A model generated the notes under the pieces. The model did not search any database and was not told the origin of the DNA. It was given only the letters and a program-made list of their open reading frames with translations. Positions 1 through 7,603 of a DNA stretch of 13,476 nt are shown piece after piece (position 1 is the stretch's first letter; the number at the start of each line of letters is the position of its first letter). Origin of the DNA: Rhodococcus sp. IITR03 (GTDB lineage Bacteria; Actinomycetota; Actinomycetes; Mycobacteriales; Mycobacteriaceae). The stretch covers positions 1,628,790 to 1,642,265 of the forward strand of contig LATQ01000001.1 of NCBI GenBank assembly GCA_001017865.1, read 5' to 3'. A program made the position numbers and the translations under genes.

Positions 1-1
1 G

Positions 2-622
2 CGGCTGTCGAGATCGCGACCCCGGAACCGGCTCGCGGCGCACCTCGACCCGAACCTCGTCCCGATCGACCACTCGGACATCGACCGTTCGGACGCCTCG
101 CCCCGCGCTCGTGCGAAGCCGGCGCCTCCGCAGGAGAGGCGACGATCGCGTCCGCCGGTGAACGACGCGCGGACAGGGAAACCGACCCGTCCCGCGCGTG
201 AACGGACACGATCCGAGCAGACACGGCCCGAGCAGGCACCGCCGGAACCCACATCGCTCCTCGAGAGATTGAAGGATGCGCTGCGGGCCGGTGTCCGCAC
301 CGCGCTGGCCGGACTCCGGGGACTCGGGGCGAGACTGATCCGGAAGATCCGCGGATGGGTGGACTCGCTCCTCGGCGAGGTCACCAGCGGCGGCGTGGGA
401 CTGCAGGCGGTCCTCGCCGGCATCCGGGCGGCGCTGGAGGGTCGCAACCCGGCCCTCGCCGCGCTGGGCGGGCTGATCTCCGGACTCAGCACCAAGGCGA
501 AGATCGGCCTGGCCGTCGTGATCGCGCTGGTGCTGCTGCTCGGACCCGTCCTGCTCGTGATCCTGCTGCTGGCCGTCCTCGTCGCAGCGGTGATCAGCGC
601 CGTCCGGTCCGCGGGGGACTGA
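2..622 (+). CDS. Unrecognised protein with C-terminal hydrophobic segment (5' end outside window)
   Basis: No family recognised. The frame is open from base 2, and its first 50 codons end almost entirely in G or C, so coding probably begins upstream of the window. An internal GTG at 158 would give 154 residues, but it has no ribosome binding site at a usable distance (the nearest purine run, 131-139, is about 18 bases away). The visible product has a basic, Pro/Arg/Glu-rich, probably disordered part. An amphipathic Ala/Arg/Leu-rich stretch follows (LLERLKDALRAGVRTALAGL). The last 40 residues hold roughly 33 hydrophobic residues broken by one Gly-Pro, which could be one long membrane helix or a hairpin, ending in VRSAGD. 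This suggests a membrane-anchored protein with a soluble, charged N-terminal side. It lies 77 bases before the clpP pair with a palindrome between, so it is probably not in that operon. A competing frame (bases 1-201) has much poorer third-position GC. Confidence 0.55.
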   Translation, partial: RLSRSRPRNRLAAHLDPNLVPIDHSDIDRSDASPRARAKPAPPQERRRSRPPVNDARTGKPTRPARERTRSEQTRPEQAPPEPTSLLERLKDALRAGVRTALAGLRGLGARLIRKIRGWVDSLLGEVTSGGVGLQAVLAGIRAALEGRNPALAALGGLISGLSTKAKIGLAVVIALVLLLGPVLLVILLLAVLVAAVISAVRSAGD

Positions 623-636
623 CCTGCCGGAACGAC

Positions 637-665
637 CGGTCCGTCTGCCGTGAGCAGACGGACCG
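637..665. promoter_or_regulatory. Perfect 12-bp inverted repeat upstream of clpP pair; candidate PopR operator
   Basis: CGGTCCGTCTGC (637-648) is mirrored exactly by GCAGACGGACCG (654-665) around CGTGA. Its core, TCTGCCGTGAGCAGA, differs at one position from the palindrome TCTGCC-N3-GGCAGA that I recall for PopR activation of the Streptomyces lividans clpP3-clpP4 operon. It ends 34 bases before the first clpP start, and a PopR-like gene lies just beyond the clpP genes. Alternative: a terminator for the upstream gene, which stops 14 bases earlier, but there is no T run. Confidence 0.65.
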
Positions 666-699
666 CCGATTCGCGCCCGCCGGGGGTCAGGCTGGCTGC

Positions 700-1307
700 A
701 TGACGACCACCGAACCACTCTCGTACCGGGACCAACTGGCCGACAGACTCTTCCGTCAGCGCATCCTGCGACTGACCGGAGAGGTGGACGACGAGATGGC
801 CGAGCGCGTCTGCTCGGAACTCGTCCTGCTCGCCTCCGCCGACGACCGGCGCGACATCGTCCTGCACATCAACTCACCCGGCGGATCCGTCTTCGCCGGC
901 CTCGCCATCTACGACACGATGCAACTCGTTCCCAACGACATCGTCACCGTGGCAGCGGGATTCGCCGCCAGTATGGGTCAGGTCCTGCTCGCGGCGGGCA
1001 CCAAGGCAAACGCGCGAGTCTTGCCCACAGCCGGATCATGATGCACCAACCCTCGGCCGGATTCTCGGGGACGGCCGTCGACATCGCGATCCAGGCCGAG
1101 AATCTCGAATACATGAAACTGCAGTCACAGCAGATCCTCTCGGACGCCACCGGACATTCACTCGAGGAGATCGAACGCGACAGCGACCGCGACCGGTGGT
1201 TCACCGCCGAAGAGGCACGCGAGTACGGCATCATCGACACCGTCGTCGGGTCGCTCGCCGAACTGGCGCCGTTCGCCACCGGACGGCAGATGGGACTGGG
1301 ACGGTGA
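700..1307 (+). CDS. clpP: ATP-dependent Clp protease proteolytic subunit (first of pair; one frameshift)
   Basis: Serine peptidase of family S14, forming the barrel of the cytosolic Clp protease with an unfoldase such as ClpX or ClpC. The sequence reads in one frame to about base 1005 and then continues one frame back. Restoring one G in the GG at 1005-1006 gives an unbroken 202-residue protein, normal for ClpP. The repaired catalytic triad is Ser91 (GFAASMGQ), His116 (MMHQPSAG) and Asp165 (DSDRDRWF), with the same 25- and 49-residue spacings as E. coli ClpP; INSPGGS is also present. The ATG at 700 is the only plausible start in frame, though its ribosome binding site is weak (GGGGG near 682). 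The stop overlaps the next clpP start in GTGA, implying translational coupling. No clpX or clpC adjoins it, so this is probably an accessory (clpP3-type) copy. Confidence 0.9.
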
Positions 1308-1897
1308 GCACCTACACGATCCCCAACGTCATCGAACGCACACCGGCGGGGGAGCGGTCGTTCGACGTCTTCAGCCGGTTGCTCAACGAACGCATCGTCT
1401 TCCTCGGCACCGAGATCGACGACGGGGTCGCCAACGTCGTGATGGCGCAAATGCTGCATCTCGAGGCCGAATCCCCCGACCGGGAGATCGGCCTGTACAT
1501 CAACTCTCCCGGCGGATCGTCCACCGCGATGCTCGCGATCTACGACACCATGCAGTTCCTGCGCCCGAAGGTCGCGACCTATTGCATGGGACAGGCCGCT
1601 TCGGCGGCCGCCGTGCTGCTCGCGGCCGGAGCGCCCGGTCGTCGGCACGTACTCGCACATTCGCGGGTACTGCTGCATCAGCCGTCGGCGCAGGGGCAGG
1701 GCACCATCTCCGATCTGGCCCTGCAGGCAGCGGAGGTGATGAGGGTGCGGGCCCAGACCGAGGAGATCCTGGCCGCGCACACCGGACGCGACATCGAACA
1801 ACTGCGCCGCGACACCGACCGCGACCGGATCCTCTCACCGACGGAGGCGGTGGCCTACGGTCTCGCCGATCACGTCGTCGTCGACCGGGACGGATGA
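1304..1897 (+). CDS. clpP: ATP-dependent Clp protease proteolytic subunit (second of pair)
   Basis: Intact 197-residue ClpP paralogue. The triad is Ser100 ([12 protein letters not shown]), His125 ([11 protein letters not shown]) and Asp174 (DTDRDRILS), with the same spacing as its neighbour; [12 protein letters not shown] lines the substrate cleft. The frame stays open upstream, but the GTG at 1304 is chosen because it overlaps the preceding stop in GTGA and places [12 protein letters not shown] at the N-terminus, typical of the ClpP start. Actinobacterial ClpP proteins usually work as mixed barrels of two different heptamers, so the pair is likely a hetero-oligomer (inference from the family). 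The residues after the catalytic Ser are AAA instead of the commoner MGA/MGS, so the pocket may differ from a housekeeping ClpP. Only 28 bases separate its stop from the end of the convergent regulator gene, and no clear terminator lies between them. Confidence 0.93.
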   Translation: MSTYTIPNVIERTPAGERSFDVFSRLLNERIVFLGTEIDDGVANVVMAQMLHLEAESPDREIGLYINSPGGSSTAMLAIYDTMQFLRPKVATYCMGQAASAAAVLLAAGAPGRRHVLAHSRVLLHQPSAQGQGTISDLALQAAEVMRVRAQTEEILAAHTGRDIEQLRRDTDRDRILSPTEAVAYGLADHVVVDRDG

Positions 1898-1925
1898 CCC
1901 GTCACACCGTCACGTGGTCATACCG

Positions 1926-2335
1926 TCATGCCGCGCACAACTCGACGCCGGCGTGACCCGTGGTCCGGAGTGTGCGGTGCGCGGTCATCCGGCGGATCCC
2001 GCGCGCGAGCAGTTGCTCCATCGGAAGCTCCAGCGCATCGCACACGGACCGCAGCATCTCGGACGAGGCCTCCTTGCGCCCACGCTCGACCTCCGACAGG
2101 TACTGCTTCGACATCCCGACCGTTCGGGCGACGTCCTCGAGGCTGCGGTCCTGATCGCGACGCTCGTCGCGCAGGATCTCCCGTAGATCTGGCGGAGCAG
2201 CCGGGGCTCGGTGCTGTCGGCTCCCCGCTCAGGGGTCCGCGCAACTCGTGCCGCCCTAACGGCGGTCGCACGTGCCGACTCCGCGGCGCTGACGAAATCG
2301 ATCACGCGACCCTGCTCCGGCTCCATGCCGACCAT
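1926..2335 (-). CDS. popR: PopR/ClgR-type HTH (XRE family) regulator of clp genes; one frameshift
   Basis: Probable DNA-binding activator of clpP genes. The C-terminal half carries a Cro/C1-type helix-turn-helix with the strongly ClgR/PopR-like motif SKQYLSEVERGRKEASSEML, then CDALELPMEQLL. The N-terminal part lies in another frame. Restoring one base in the GGGG at 2203-2206 (CCCC on the coding strand) joins them into a 136-residue protein with the HTH at about 51-110. Without the repair the C-terminal frame has no usable start that would include the first helices. ATG at 2335 and ATG at 2326 (MEPEQG) are both possible starts. The protein ends ELCAA; PopR and ClgR in Streptomyces are removed by ClpP through C-terminal Ala residues, so this tail is a likely Clp degron. 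It converges on the clpP pair and is divergent from the purine operon. Confidence 0.8.
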
Positions 2336-2400
2336 TGTGCCGTCGATCCGACGGCATCGGACCGGGTTCCGCCGAGGACGAACACCGCTCCGGCCGATGT

Positions 2401-2428
2401 GTAACGGGCCCGTAACCGCAGTTAACCG
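2401..2428. repeat. Three helically phased TAAC repeats in the divergent intergenic region
   Basis: TAAC occurs at 2402, 2413 and 2423, spaced 11 and 10 bases, one DNA turn each. The last two share TAACCG, and ACGGGCCCGT (2404-2413) is a perfect palindrome. Same-face spacing is typical of regulator sites, but the words are short and chance is possible. The region separates the regulator gene (leftward) from the purine operon (rightward). Confidence 0.3.
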
Positions 2429-2441
2429 AACACATGACCTG

Positions 2442-2460
2442 GCGCCGATAACGTCGGCGC
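2442..2460. promoter_or_regulatory. 7-bp inverted repeat between the regulator gene and the purine operon
   Basis: GCGCCGA (2442-2448) and TCGGCGC (2454-2460) flank TAACG. It sits 42 bases before the purine operon start codon and 107 bases before the regulator gene. GATAAC within it could be a -10-like element. It could be an operator or a 5' leader hairpin; the sequence alone does not decide. Confidence 0.35.
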
Positions 2461-2468
2461 ACCACGAC

Positions 2469-2488
2469 GTATACAGCCGTGGATACAG
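2469..2488 (-). promoter_or_regulatory. Candidate purine-catabolism operator, copy 1 (CTGTATCC-N6-GTATAC)
   Basis: On the plus strand it reads GTATAC-AGCCGT-GGATACAG; its complement is CTGTATCC-N6-GTATAC, the same pattern as at 6164-6183 upstream of the permease. The half-sites are near-inverted copies of TGTATAC, a shape used by GntR-type and similar dimeric regulators (inference). It ends 13 bases before the start codon, just before AGGAG, so a bound protein would block transcription or be released by ligand to induce. No regulator of this kind is encoded in the window. Confidence 0.6.
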
Positions 2489-2501
2489 GACAGGAGTTCG
2501 G

Positions 2502-3774
2502 GTGCCGACAGGATTGCACAGGCTTGCGGCTGCGCTCGACGCGCAGCTCGCGGACACCGACGCGGCATACGCCGCGACCTATCCCGGGACCGACGGTGCC
2601 CGCCAACCGGTGCACACCGTCTACGTCCCGGCCGACCGCTACGACGCCGGGATCGCAGCACGGTGGGGAGCCGACGCACTCGACGTCCTCGACACCCACA
2701 TCGACGGTCCCGCGGACCTCGCCGCGGTCACCGGCATCGAACCCGAACTGGCCGACGCCGTCCTCCCGCTCGTGGAGGTCAAACTGCGCACCGAACCGAT
2801 CGAGGATCTGCGCATCGACTTCGAGGACGGTTTCACCCGCCCCGGCATTCCCGAGCACGAACGCGACGCCGACGAGGACGCCCACGTCGCCGTGCCGCCG
2901 TCGCGCTCGCGACCGATCCCACCGCGACACCTTCGTCGGCATCCGGTTCAAGTCCTTCGAGGCCGCCACTCGGCGCCGCGGACTCCGCACGCTCGACGCC
3001 TTCGTCGGAGAACTCACCGGAAGGTGCGCTCTCCCGGACGGATTCGTCGTCACACTGCCCAAGGTCACCGCACCCGAACAGGTCGCCGCCATGGTGACGG
3101 TCTGCGAACATCTCGAGTCGACCTACCCGCTCGTCGCACCCCTGCGGTTCGAGATCCAGATCGAGACGCCGCAGGCGATCTGCGGACCCGACGGCACCGC
3201 GGCCGTCGCCACGATGATCCGAGAGGCCCGGGGGCGCTGTTCGGGGCTGCACTACGGCACCTACGACTACTCGGCCGCGTGCGACATCGCCGCGGAGTAC
3301 CAGGCGATGGACCACCCCGTCGCCGACCACGCCAAGGCCACGATGCAGGTCGCGGCAGCGGGCACGGGGGTGCGGTTGTCCGATGGGTCCACCAATCGCC
3401 TTCCCGTCGGCACCCGCGACGAGATCCGCGCGGCATGGGGACTGCACGCCCGCCTGATCGACCGGTCGCTGCGCCGCGGCTTCTACCAGGGGTGGGACCT
3501 GCACCCGGCGCAGCTGCCCACCCGCTACGCCGCGACCTTCGCGTTCTACCGCCGGTCGCTGTCCACCGCCGCGGGACGCATCGCGGCCTACATCGACCCG
3601 GCCCTGTCGTCGGGATATCTCGACGAACCCGCCACCGCCCGTGCTCTCGCCGCCTTCCTCCTGCGAGGAGCGAGTTGCGGAGCCCTCACCGAGAAGGAAG
3701 TATGCGATCGCACCGGCACGAATCTCGACCACCTGGCCCGACTTGCGGGTCGACCGACGGTGGTGACGCGATGA
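2502..3774 (+). CDS. DUF6986-type aldolase, CitE/malate-synthase-like, in purine operon (two frameshifts)
   Basis: Looks like a TIM-barrel lyase/aldolase of the HpcH/CitE/malate synthase kind. Recognisable elements are LRIDFEDGF, VGIRFKSFE, VVTLPKVTAPEQV, FEIQIETPQAI (probable metal-binding Glu region) and GLHYGTYDYSAACDI. The reading frame changes twice. Restoring one C near 2888 and one C in CCC at 2918-2920 gives DEDAHVRRAAVALATDPHRD and a continuous protein of 424 residues. The GTG start at 2502 is fixed by AGGAG at 2492-2496. It is first in the operon, and its stop overlaps the allantoinase ATG (ATGA). Proteins of this family commonly sit beside allantoinase and allantoicase in actinobacteria, but I know of no assigned reaction. 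Because that pathway yields glyoxylate, a C2-condensing or C2-releasing role is plausible inference only. Confidence 0.75.
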
Positions 3775-5120
3775 CCACCGTGATCCGCGCGCAACGCGCC
3801 GTGGTGGGGGACGAGGAACGCAGCTGCGCCGTCCATGTGCGCGACGGCCGCATCGTCGCGATCGACGAGTACCGGTGCCGCTCCGGCCGGTGCGCGGGAG
3901 ATCGTCCTCGCCGACGACGAGGTGCTGCTCCCCGGCCTGGTGGATACGCACGTCCACGTCAACGAACCCGGCCGCACCGAATGGGAGGGTTTCGCGACGG
4001 CCACGCGTGCCGCCGCGGCCGGGGGAGTGACGACGATCGTCGACATGCCCCTCAACTCCATCCCGTCCACCGTCGACGTAGCGGCCCTCGAGGTGAAGCA
4101 GAAGGTCGCGGCCGAGCAGGTCACCGTCGACGTCGGATTCTGGGGTGGTGCGATCCCCGGCAACCTCGCCGATCTCGAACCGCTCTGGGACGCAGGGGTG
4201 TACGGCTTCAAGTGCTTCCTCGCGTATTCGGGTCTCGACGAGTACCCACCGCTGGACCGCGAGCAGATGATCGAGGCGATGCGCGTGATCGCCGGCTTCG
4301 GCGGTCTGCTCATCGTGCATGCGGAGGACGGACCGACCCTCGACGCGCAGGACCCGCCCGCCGGACCGCGCTACGACGACTTCCTGTACTCGCGACCACC
4401 GGTCGCCGAGTCCCGCGCTGTCGCCCAGGTCATCGACGGCGCGCGGCAGACCGGATGCCGCGTTCACATCCTGCACATGTCGGATGCGGGAAGCCTTCCG
4501 CTCGTGGCCGCGGCGAAGGCCGAGGGTCTGCCCGTCACCGCGGAGACCTGCCCGCACTATCTGTCGCTGTTCAGTGAGGAGATTCTCGACGGCTCCACAC
4601 ATTTCAAGTGCTGCCCGCCGATTCGCGAGGCCCGTAACCGGGAAGCGTTGTGGCGCGGCCTGGCCGACGGCACGCTCGACTGCATCGTCTCCGATCACTC
4701 ACCGTGCCTGCCGGAGCTGAAGAAGTTCGTCACCGGCGACTTCGGCGAGGCGTGGGGCGGTATCTCATCGCTGCAACTCGGACTGCCCATCGTGTGGTCG
4801 GAGGCCCGCAAGCGCGGGCACACACTCGTCGACGTGGTGCGCTGGATGGCCGGTCGCACCGCAGACTCGTGGGGCTGGCCGACCGCGGTGCCATCGCCGT
4901 GGGCAACAGTGCCGACCTGTGCGTCTTCGCACCCGACGACGCGTTCGTGGTCTTCCCGGAGCGGCTGCACCACCGCAACGCCGTGACGCCCTACGCCGAA
5001 CGCGCGCTCGCCGGGGTCGTGCGGCAGACCTGGCTCGCCGGTGAACCGCTCACGGTCACCCTCGGCGCCACCGACCCCGCACCGCGTGGTGCGCTGCTCT
5101 CCCGAAAGGAAAACCGTTGA
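3771..5120 (+). CDS. allB: Allantoinase (two frameshifts)
   Basis: Cytosolic metal-dependent amidohydrolase that opens the allantoin ring to allantoate (EC 3.5.2.5). Metal-site motifs of cyclic amidohydrolases are present in order: [17 protein letters not shown] (about residue 58), [10 protein letters not shown] with the probable carboxylated Lys (about 147), LLIVHAED (about 183), HILHMSDAG (about 235) and IVSDHSPC (about 308). The N-terminus is in one frame to about 3873, the core in the next, and the last 80 residues in the first again. Removing one C at 3872-3873 (or adding two bases there) and restoring one C near 4866 gives 449 residues, a normal length. The second repair yields [20 protein letters not shown], the usual C-terminal strand of this superfamily. 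Start and stop overlap the neighbouring genes, so the three genes form one transcript. Dihydropyrimidinase or hydantoinase is the main alternative, but the allantoicase partner makes allantoinase much more likely. Confidence 0.92.
5104..5110 (+). promoter_or_regulatory. Ribosome binding site fixing the TTG start of allantoicase
   Basis: GAAAGGA lies 6 bases before TTG at 5117, and that TTG overlaps the allantoinase stop in TTGA. No ATG or GTG lies nearby in this frame, so the TTG start is well supported. Confidence 0.7.
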
Positions 5121-6085
5121 CCGAAGCAGATTTCCTGCAACTGCCCGATCTCGTCGCGCGATCGCTGGGCGGGGCCGTCGTCTATGCGAACGACGAGTTC
5201 TTCGCGAGTCGCGAGAACCTGATCTCGCCGGGCGCACCCGATTTCGATCCGTCCGAGTTCGGGCACAAGGGAAAGGTCTACGACGGGTGGGAGACCCGGC
5301 GTCGCCGCGAACCAGGGCACGACTTCGCGGTGGTCCGGCTCGGCGTGCCCGGTGTCGTCGAGGGCGTGGTGATCGACACCGCCTGGTTCACGGGCAACTA
5401 CCCGCCCTACGCGTCCGTCGACGGGGTGAACCTCGACGGCTACCCGACCGATCAGGAGTTGCTGGACGCGCCGTGGGAACCGGTCCTCGAGCGCGTGGCC
5501 CTGAAGGGCGATACCGCGAACGCCTTCGCGGTGGACGACGACCGGCGCTGGACGCATCTGCGCCTGAACATCTTTCCCGACGGCGGTGTGGCCCGATTCC
5601 GCGTGCACGGACATGCCCGCCCGGACCCGGCCTTCCTCACGGGCACGATCGATCTCGCGGCCCTCGAGAACGGTGGCGACGTCGTCGCGTGCTCGAACCG
5701 TTTCTATTCGTCGCCGCGCAACATCATCGGCCTCGGTCGCTCGCGGCACATGGGGGAGGGCTGGGAGAACGCCCGCCGCCGCGACGACGGCAACGACTAC
5801 GTGGTGATCCGCCTCGCCGGGCAGGGCTGCGTCGACCACGTGGAGATCGACACCTCCTATTTCGTCGGCAACGCACCGGGAGCGGTACGCCTGAGCGGAA
5901 TTCCGAGCGAGGACGCGATGTCCGACGAATCGTCCTGGGTCGAACTCGTGCCGCGGACCGCACTGCTGCCGGACTGCCGGCATCGTTTCCGCGTCGATTC
6001 GCCGACGCCGGTGGAGTTCGTGCGGCTCGACGTCTATCCCGACGGCGGCATCGCCCGCCTGCGCGTGAACGGACGGCTGACCTAG
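5117..6085 (+). CDS. alc: Allantoicase
   Basis: Hydrolyses allantoate to (S)-ureidoglycolate and urea (EC 3.5.3.4) in the cytosol. The intact 322-residue protein shows the family's two tandem beta-barrel repeats. The first has YDGWETRRRREPGHDFAVVR, EGVVIDTAWFTGNYPP and NIFPDGGVARFRVHG. The second has GWENARRRDDGNDYVVIR, DHVEIDTSYFVGN and DVYPDGGIARLRVNG. Each repeat therefore has the same W-E-x-x-R-R-R, I-D-T and P-D-G-G series. The TTG start is supported by a ribosome binding site and by overlap with allantoinase. It is the last gene of the first purine operon; a weak hairpin follows. This is one of three genes in the window free of frame breaks. Confidence 0.95.
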   Translation: MTEADFLQLPDLVARSLGGAVVYANDEFFASRENLISPGAPDFDPSEFGHKGKVYDGWETRRRREPGHDFAVVRLGVPGVVEGVVIDTAWFTGNYPPYASVDGVNLDGYPTDQELLDAPWEPVLERVALKGDTANAFAVDDDRRWTHLRLNIFPDGGVARFRVHGHARPDPAFLTGTIDLAALENGGDVVACSNRFYSSPRNIIGLGRSRHMGEGWENARRRDDGNDYVVIRLAGQGCVDHVEIDTSYFVGNAPGAVRLSGIPSEDAMSDESSWVELVPRTALLPDCRHRFRVDSPTPVEFVRLDVYPDGGIARLRVNGRLT

Positions 6086-6091
6086 TTCTGA

Positions 6092-6122
6092 TGCGGGTGC
6101 GGTGAGCGGTTTCTTACCCGCA
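6092..6122 (+). terminator. Weak hairpin after allantoicase
   Basis: TGCGGGT (6092-6098) pairs with ACCCGCA (6116-6122) around a 17-base loop that contains TTTCTT. There is no T run after the stem and the loop is long, so termination is uncertain. The position, 6 bases after the allantoicase stop, suits a terminator or attenuator. Confidence 0.25.
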
Positions 6123-6163
6123 CGAAACACGATGACTCGAGCCCGAAAACTTCGGCCCCCAAG

Positions 6164-6185
6164 CTGTATCCGGCACCGTATACAG
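6164..6185 (+). promoter_or_regulatory. Candidate purine-catabolism operator, copy 2 (CTGTATCC-N6-GTATAC)
   Basis: Near-perfect palindrome: CTGTATCCGG and CCGTATACAG around CA, with one mismatched pair in the 10-bp arms. It shares all fourteen fixed bases of CTGTATCC-N6-GTATAC with the site at 2469-2488, in the opposite orientation. It ends 27 bases before the permease ATG. Just upstream, CCGAA-AAC-TTCGG (6143-6155) forms another small inverted repeat. Confidence 0.65.
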
Positions 6186-6212
6186 CACTGCATCCGAAAT
6201 GGGAGCGATCAC

Positions 6213-7603
6213 ATGACCTCACCGCACCCCGTCGACGCGCGACTGCCGTTCCTCCGGCAGCTCGCGTTCGGCCTCCAGCATGTCCTCATCATGTACACCG
6301 GATGCATCACCGTCCCGTTGGTCTTCGGCGCGGCCGTCGGACTCGACCGCGACACCATCGCGATGCTCATCAGCGCCGACCTGCTGATCGCCGGCCTGAT
6401 CACCATCGTCCAGAGCCTCGGTGTCGGCAAACTCGTCGGCGTCCGCCTGCCCATCGTCTGCGGTGCGACCTTCGCCGGCCTGACGCCGATGATCCTCATC
6501 GCGAAGGAATACGGCCTGCAGGCCGTCTACGGCTCCATGCTGATCGGCGGCATCGTCGGTCTCGCCCTGGCCTGGCCGTTCGCCAGGATCATCCGGTTCT
6601 TCCCGCCGCTCGTCACCGGTGCCGTCCTCACCGTCGTCGGTATCTCGCTCATCGGCGTGCAGGTGCTGATCGTCGGCACCGACCCGTCGTCTCCCACCTT
6701 CGCCTCGCCCACCAACATCGCCCTGGCCGTGCTGGTGATCGTCGTCGCCGTCGGCTTCCTGTGCCTCGGTCGCGGCATCTGGGCGCAGCTCGGGGTGTTG
6801 ATCGCCCTCGCGGTCGGCACGGTCGTCGCGGTCCCGCTCGGCTTGATCGACCTCGGTGGCGTGGCCGGTTCGTCGTGGGTGGGTCTGCCCGCCCCCTTCC
6901 ACTTCGGCGCACCCGAATTCCCGATCACCGCGGTCGTCGCCATGAGCATCGTCATGGCCGTGGTCTTCGCCGAATCCACCGCGAGCATGCTCGCCGTCGC
7001 CGAGATCACCGGCAAGCGCGTCAGCAAGGGTGACATCGCCCGCGGACTCGCCGGCGACGGAGCGTCCGCTGTGCTCGCCGGTGTCTTCAACGCCTTCGTC
7101 GACACCGTCTTCACCCAGAACGTCGGTGCGGTCGCCACCACCGCGTGTACAGCCGCTACGTCACCGCCACGTCGGGTGTGATCCTCGTGGTCCTCGGCGC
7201 GCTGCCGAAGGTGAGCTCGGTGGTCGCGGCGCTGCCGAAGCCGGTCGTCGGCGGTGTCGGCCTGATCCTGTTCGCCACCGTCGCCCTCGTGGGCATCAAC
7301 ACACTGCGTTCGGTGGACCTGTCCGACCGCATCAACTCCACGATCGCCGCCGTCGCGGTGGGTGTGGGTCTGCTGCCGGAACTCGCCGAGGGCATGTTCG
7401 AGCGCTTCCCGTCCGCCGCGCAGATCCTGCTCGGCAGCGGCATCACGCTCGCCGCAATCGCGGCGTTCTCGTTGAACCTGCTGTTCAACCACACTCGTCT
7501 CGGGACACTGGCTCGCGCGTCCCGGTCCGGCACGCCGGCCCCCGTCACCTCGGCCGGTACCACCTCTCCCCACGGAGTTGCCCATGAACCAGTCGCCGTC
7601 TGA
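6213..7603 (+). CDS. NCS2-family uracil/xanthine (urate) permease; one frameshift
   Basis: Cytoplasmic-membrane, proton-coupled nucleobase importer. Hydrophobic helices run from residue 15 to near the C-terminus. Family marks are GLQHVLIMYTGCITVPLVFG in helix 1, VRLPIVCGATFAGLTPM in helix 3, VFAESTASMLAVAEITGK in helix 8 with its substrate-site Glu, and FTQNVGAVATT before the helix-10 region. The frame breaks after that motif. Restoring one C in CC at 7141-7142 gives VATTRVYSRYVTATSG and continuous helices 11-14, 463 residues in all, as expected for NCS2. The ATG at 6213 follows GGGAG by 7 bases; an in-frame GTG at 6102 would add an unrelated basic stretch and read through the operator, so it was rejected. 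It is first in its operon, and its last 20 bases overlap the dioxygenase gene. Xanthine or urate is favoured over uracil from context. Confidence 0.9.

Noticed and set aside
1..201. Plus-strand frame ending at 201, possibly the end of an upstream gene
   Set aside because: Its third codon positions are mixed, whereas the overlapping frame that continues to 622 shows the expected strong GC bias.
1005..1038. Programmed ribosomal frameshift in the first clpP
   Set aside because: No slippery heptamer or following structure is evident, and similar breaks occur in nine other genes, so a shared technical cause is simpler.
1898..1925. Terminator between the second clpP and the regulator gene
   Set aside because: Only a 5-bp GACGG/CCGTC pairing overlapping the clpP stop and repeated CCGTCA words are visible; too weak to call.
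2833..4698. Long open frame on the minus strand (621 codons)
   Set aside because: It lies opposite the aldolase and allantoinase genes, which have clear motifs; it is an antisense shadow of high-GC coding DNA, rich in Arg, Gly and Asp with no recognisable domain.
7140..7160. GTGTACAG in the permease gene as a third operator
   Set aside because: It lacks the paired half-site, lies inside coding sequence, and encodes the conserved RVYSRYV segment.
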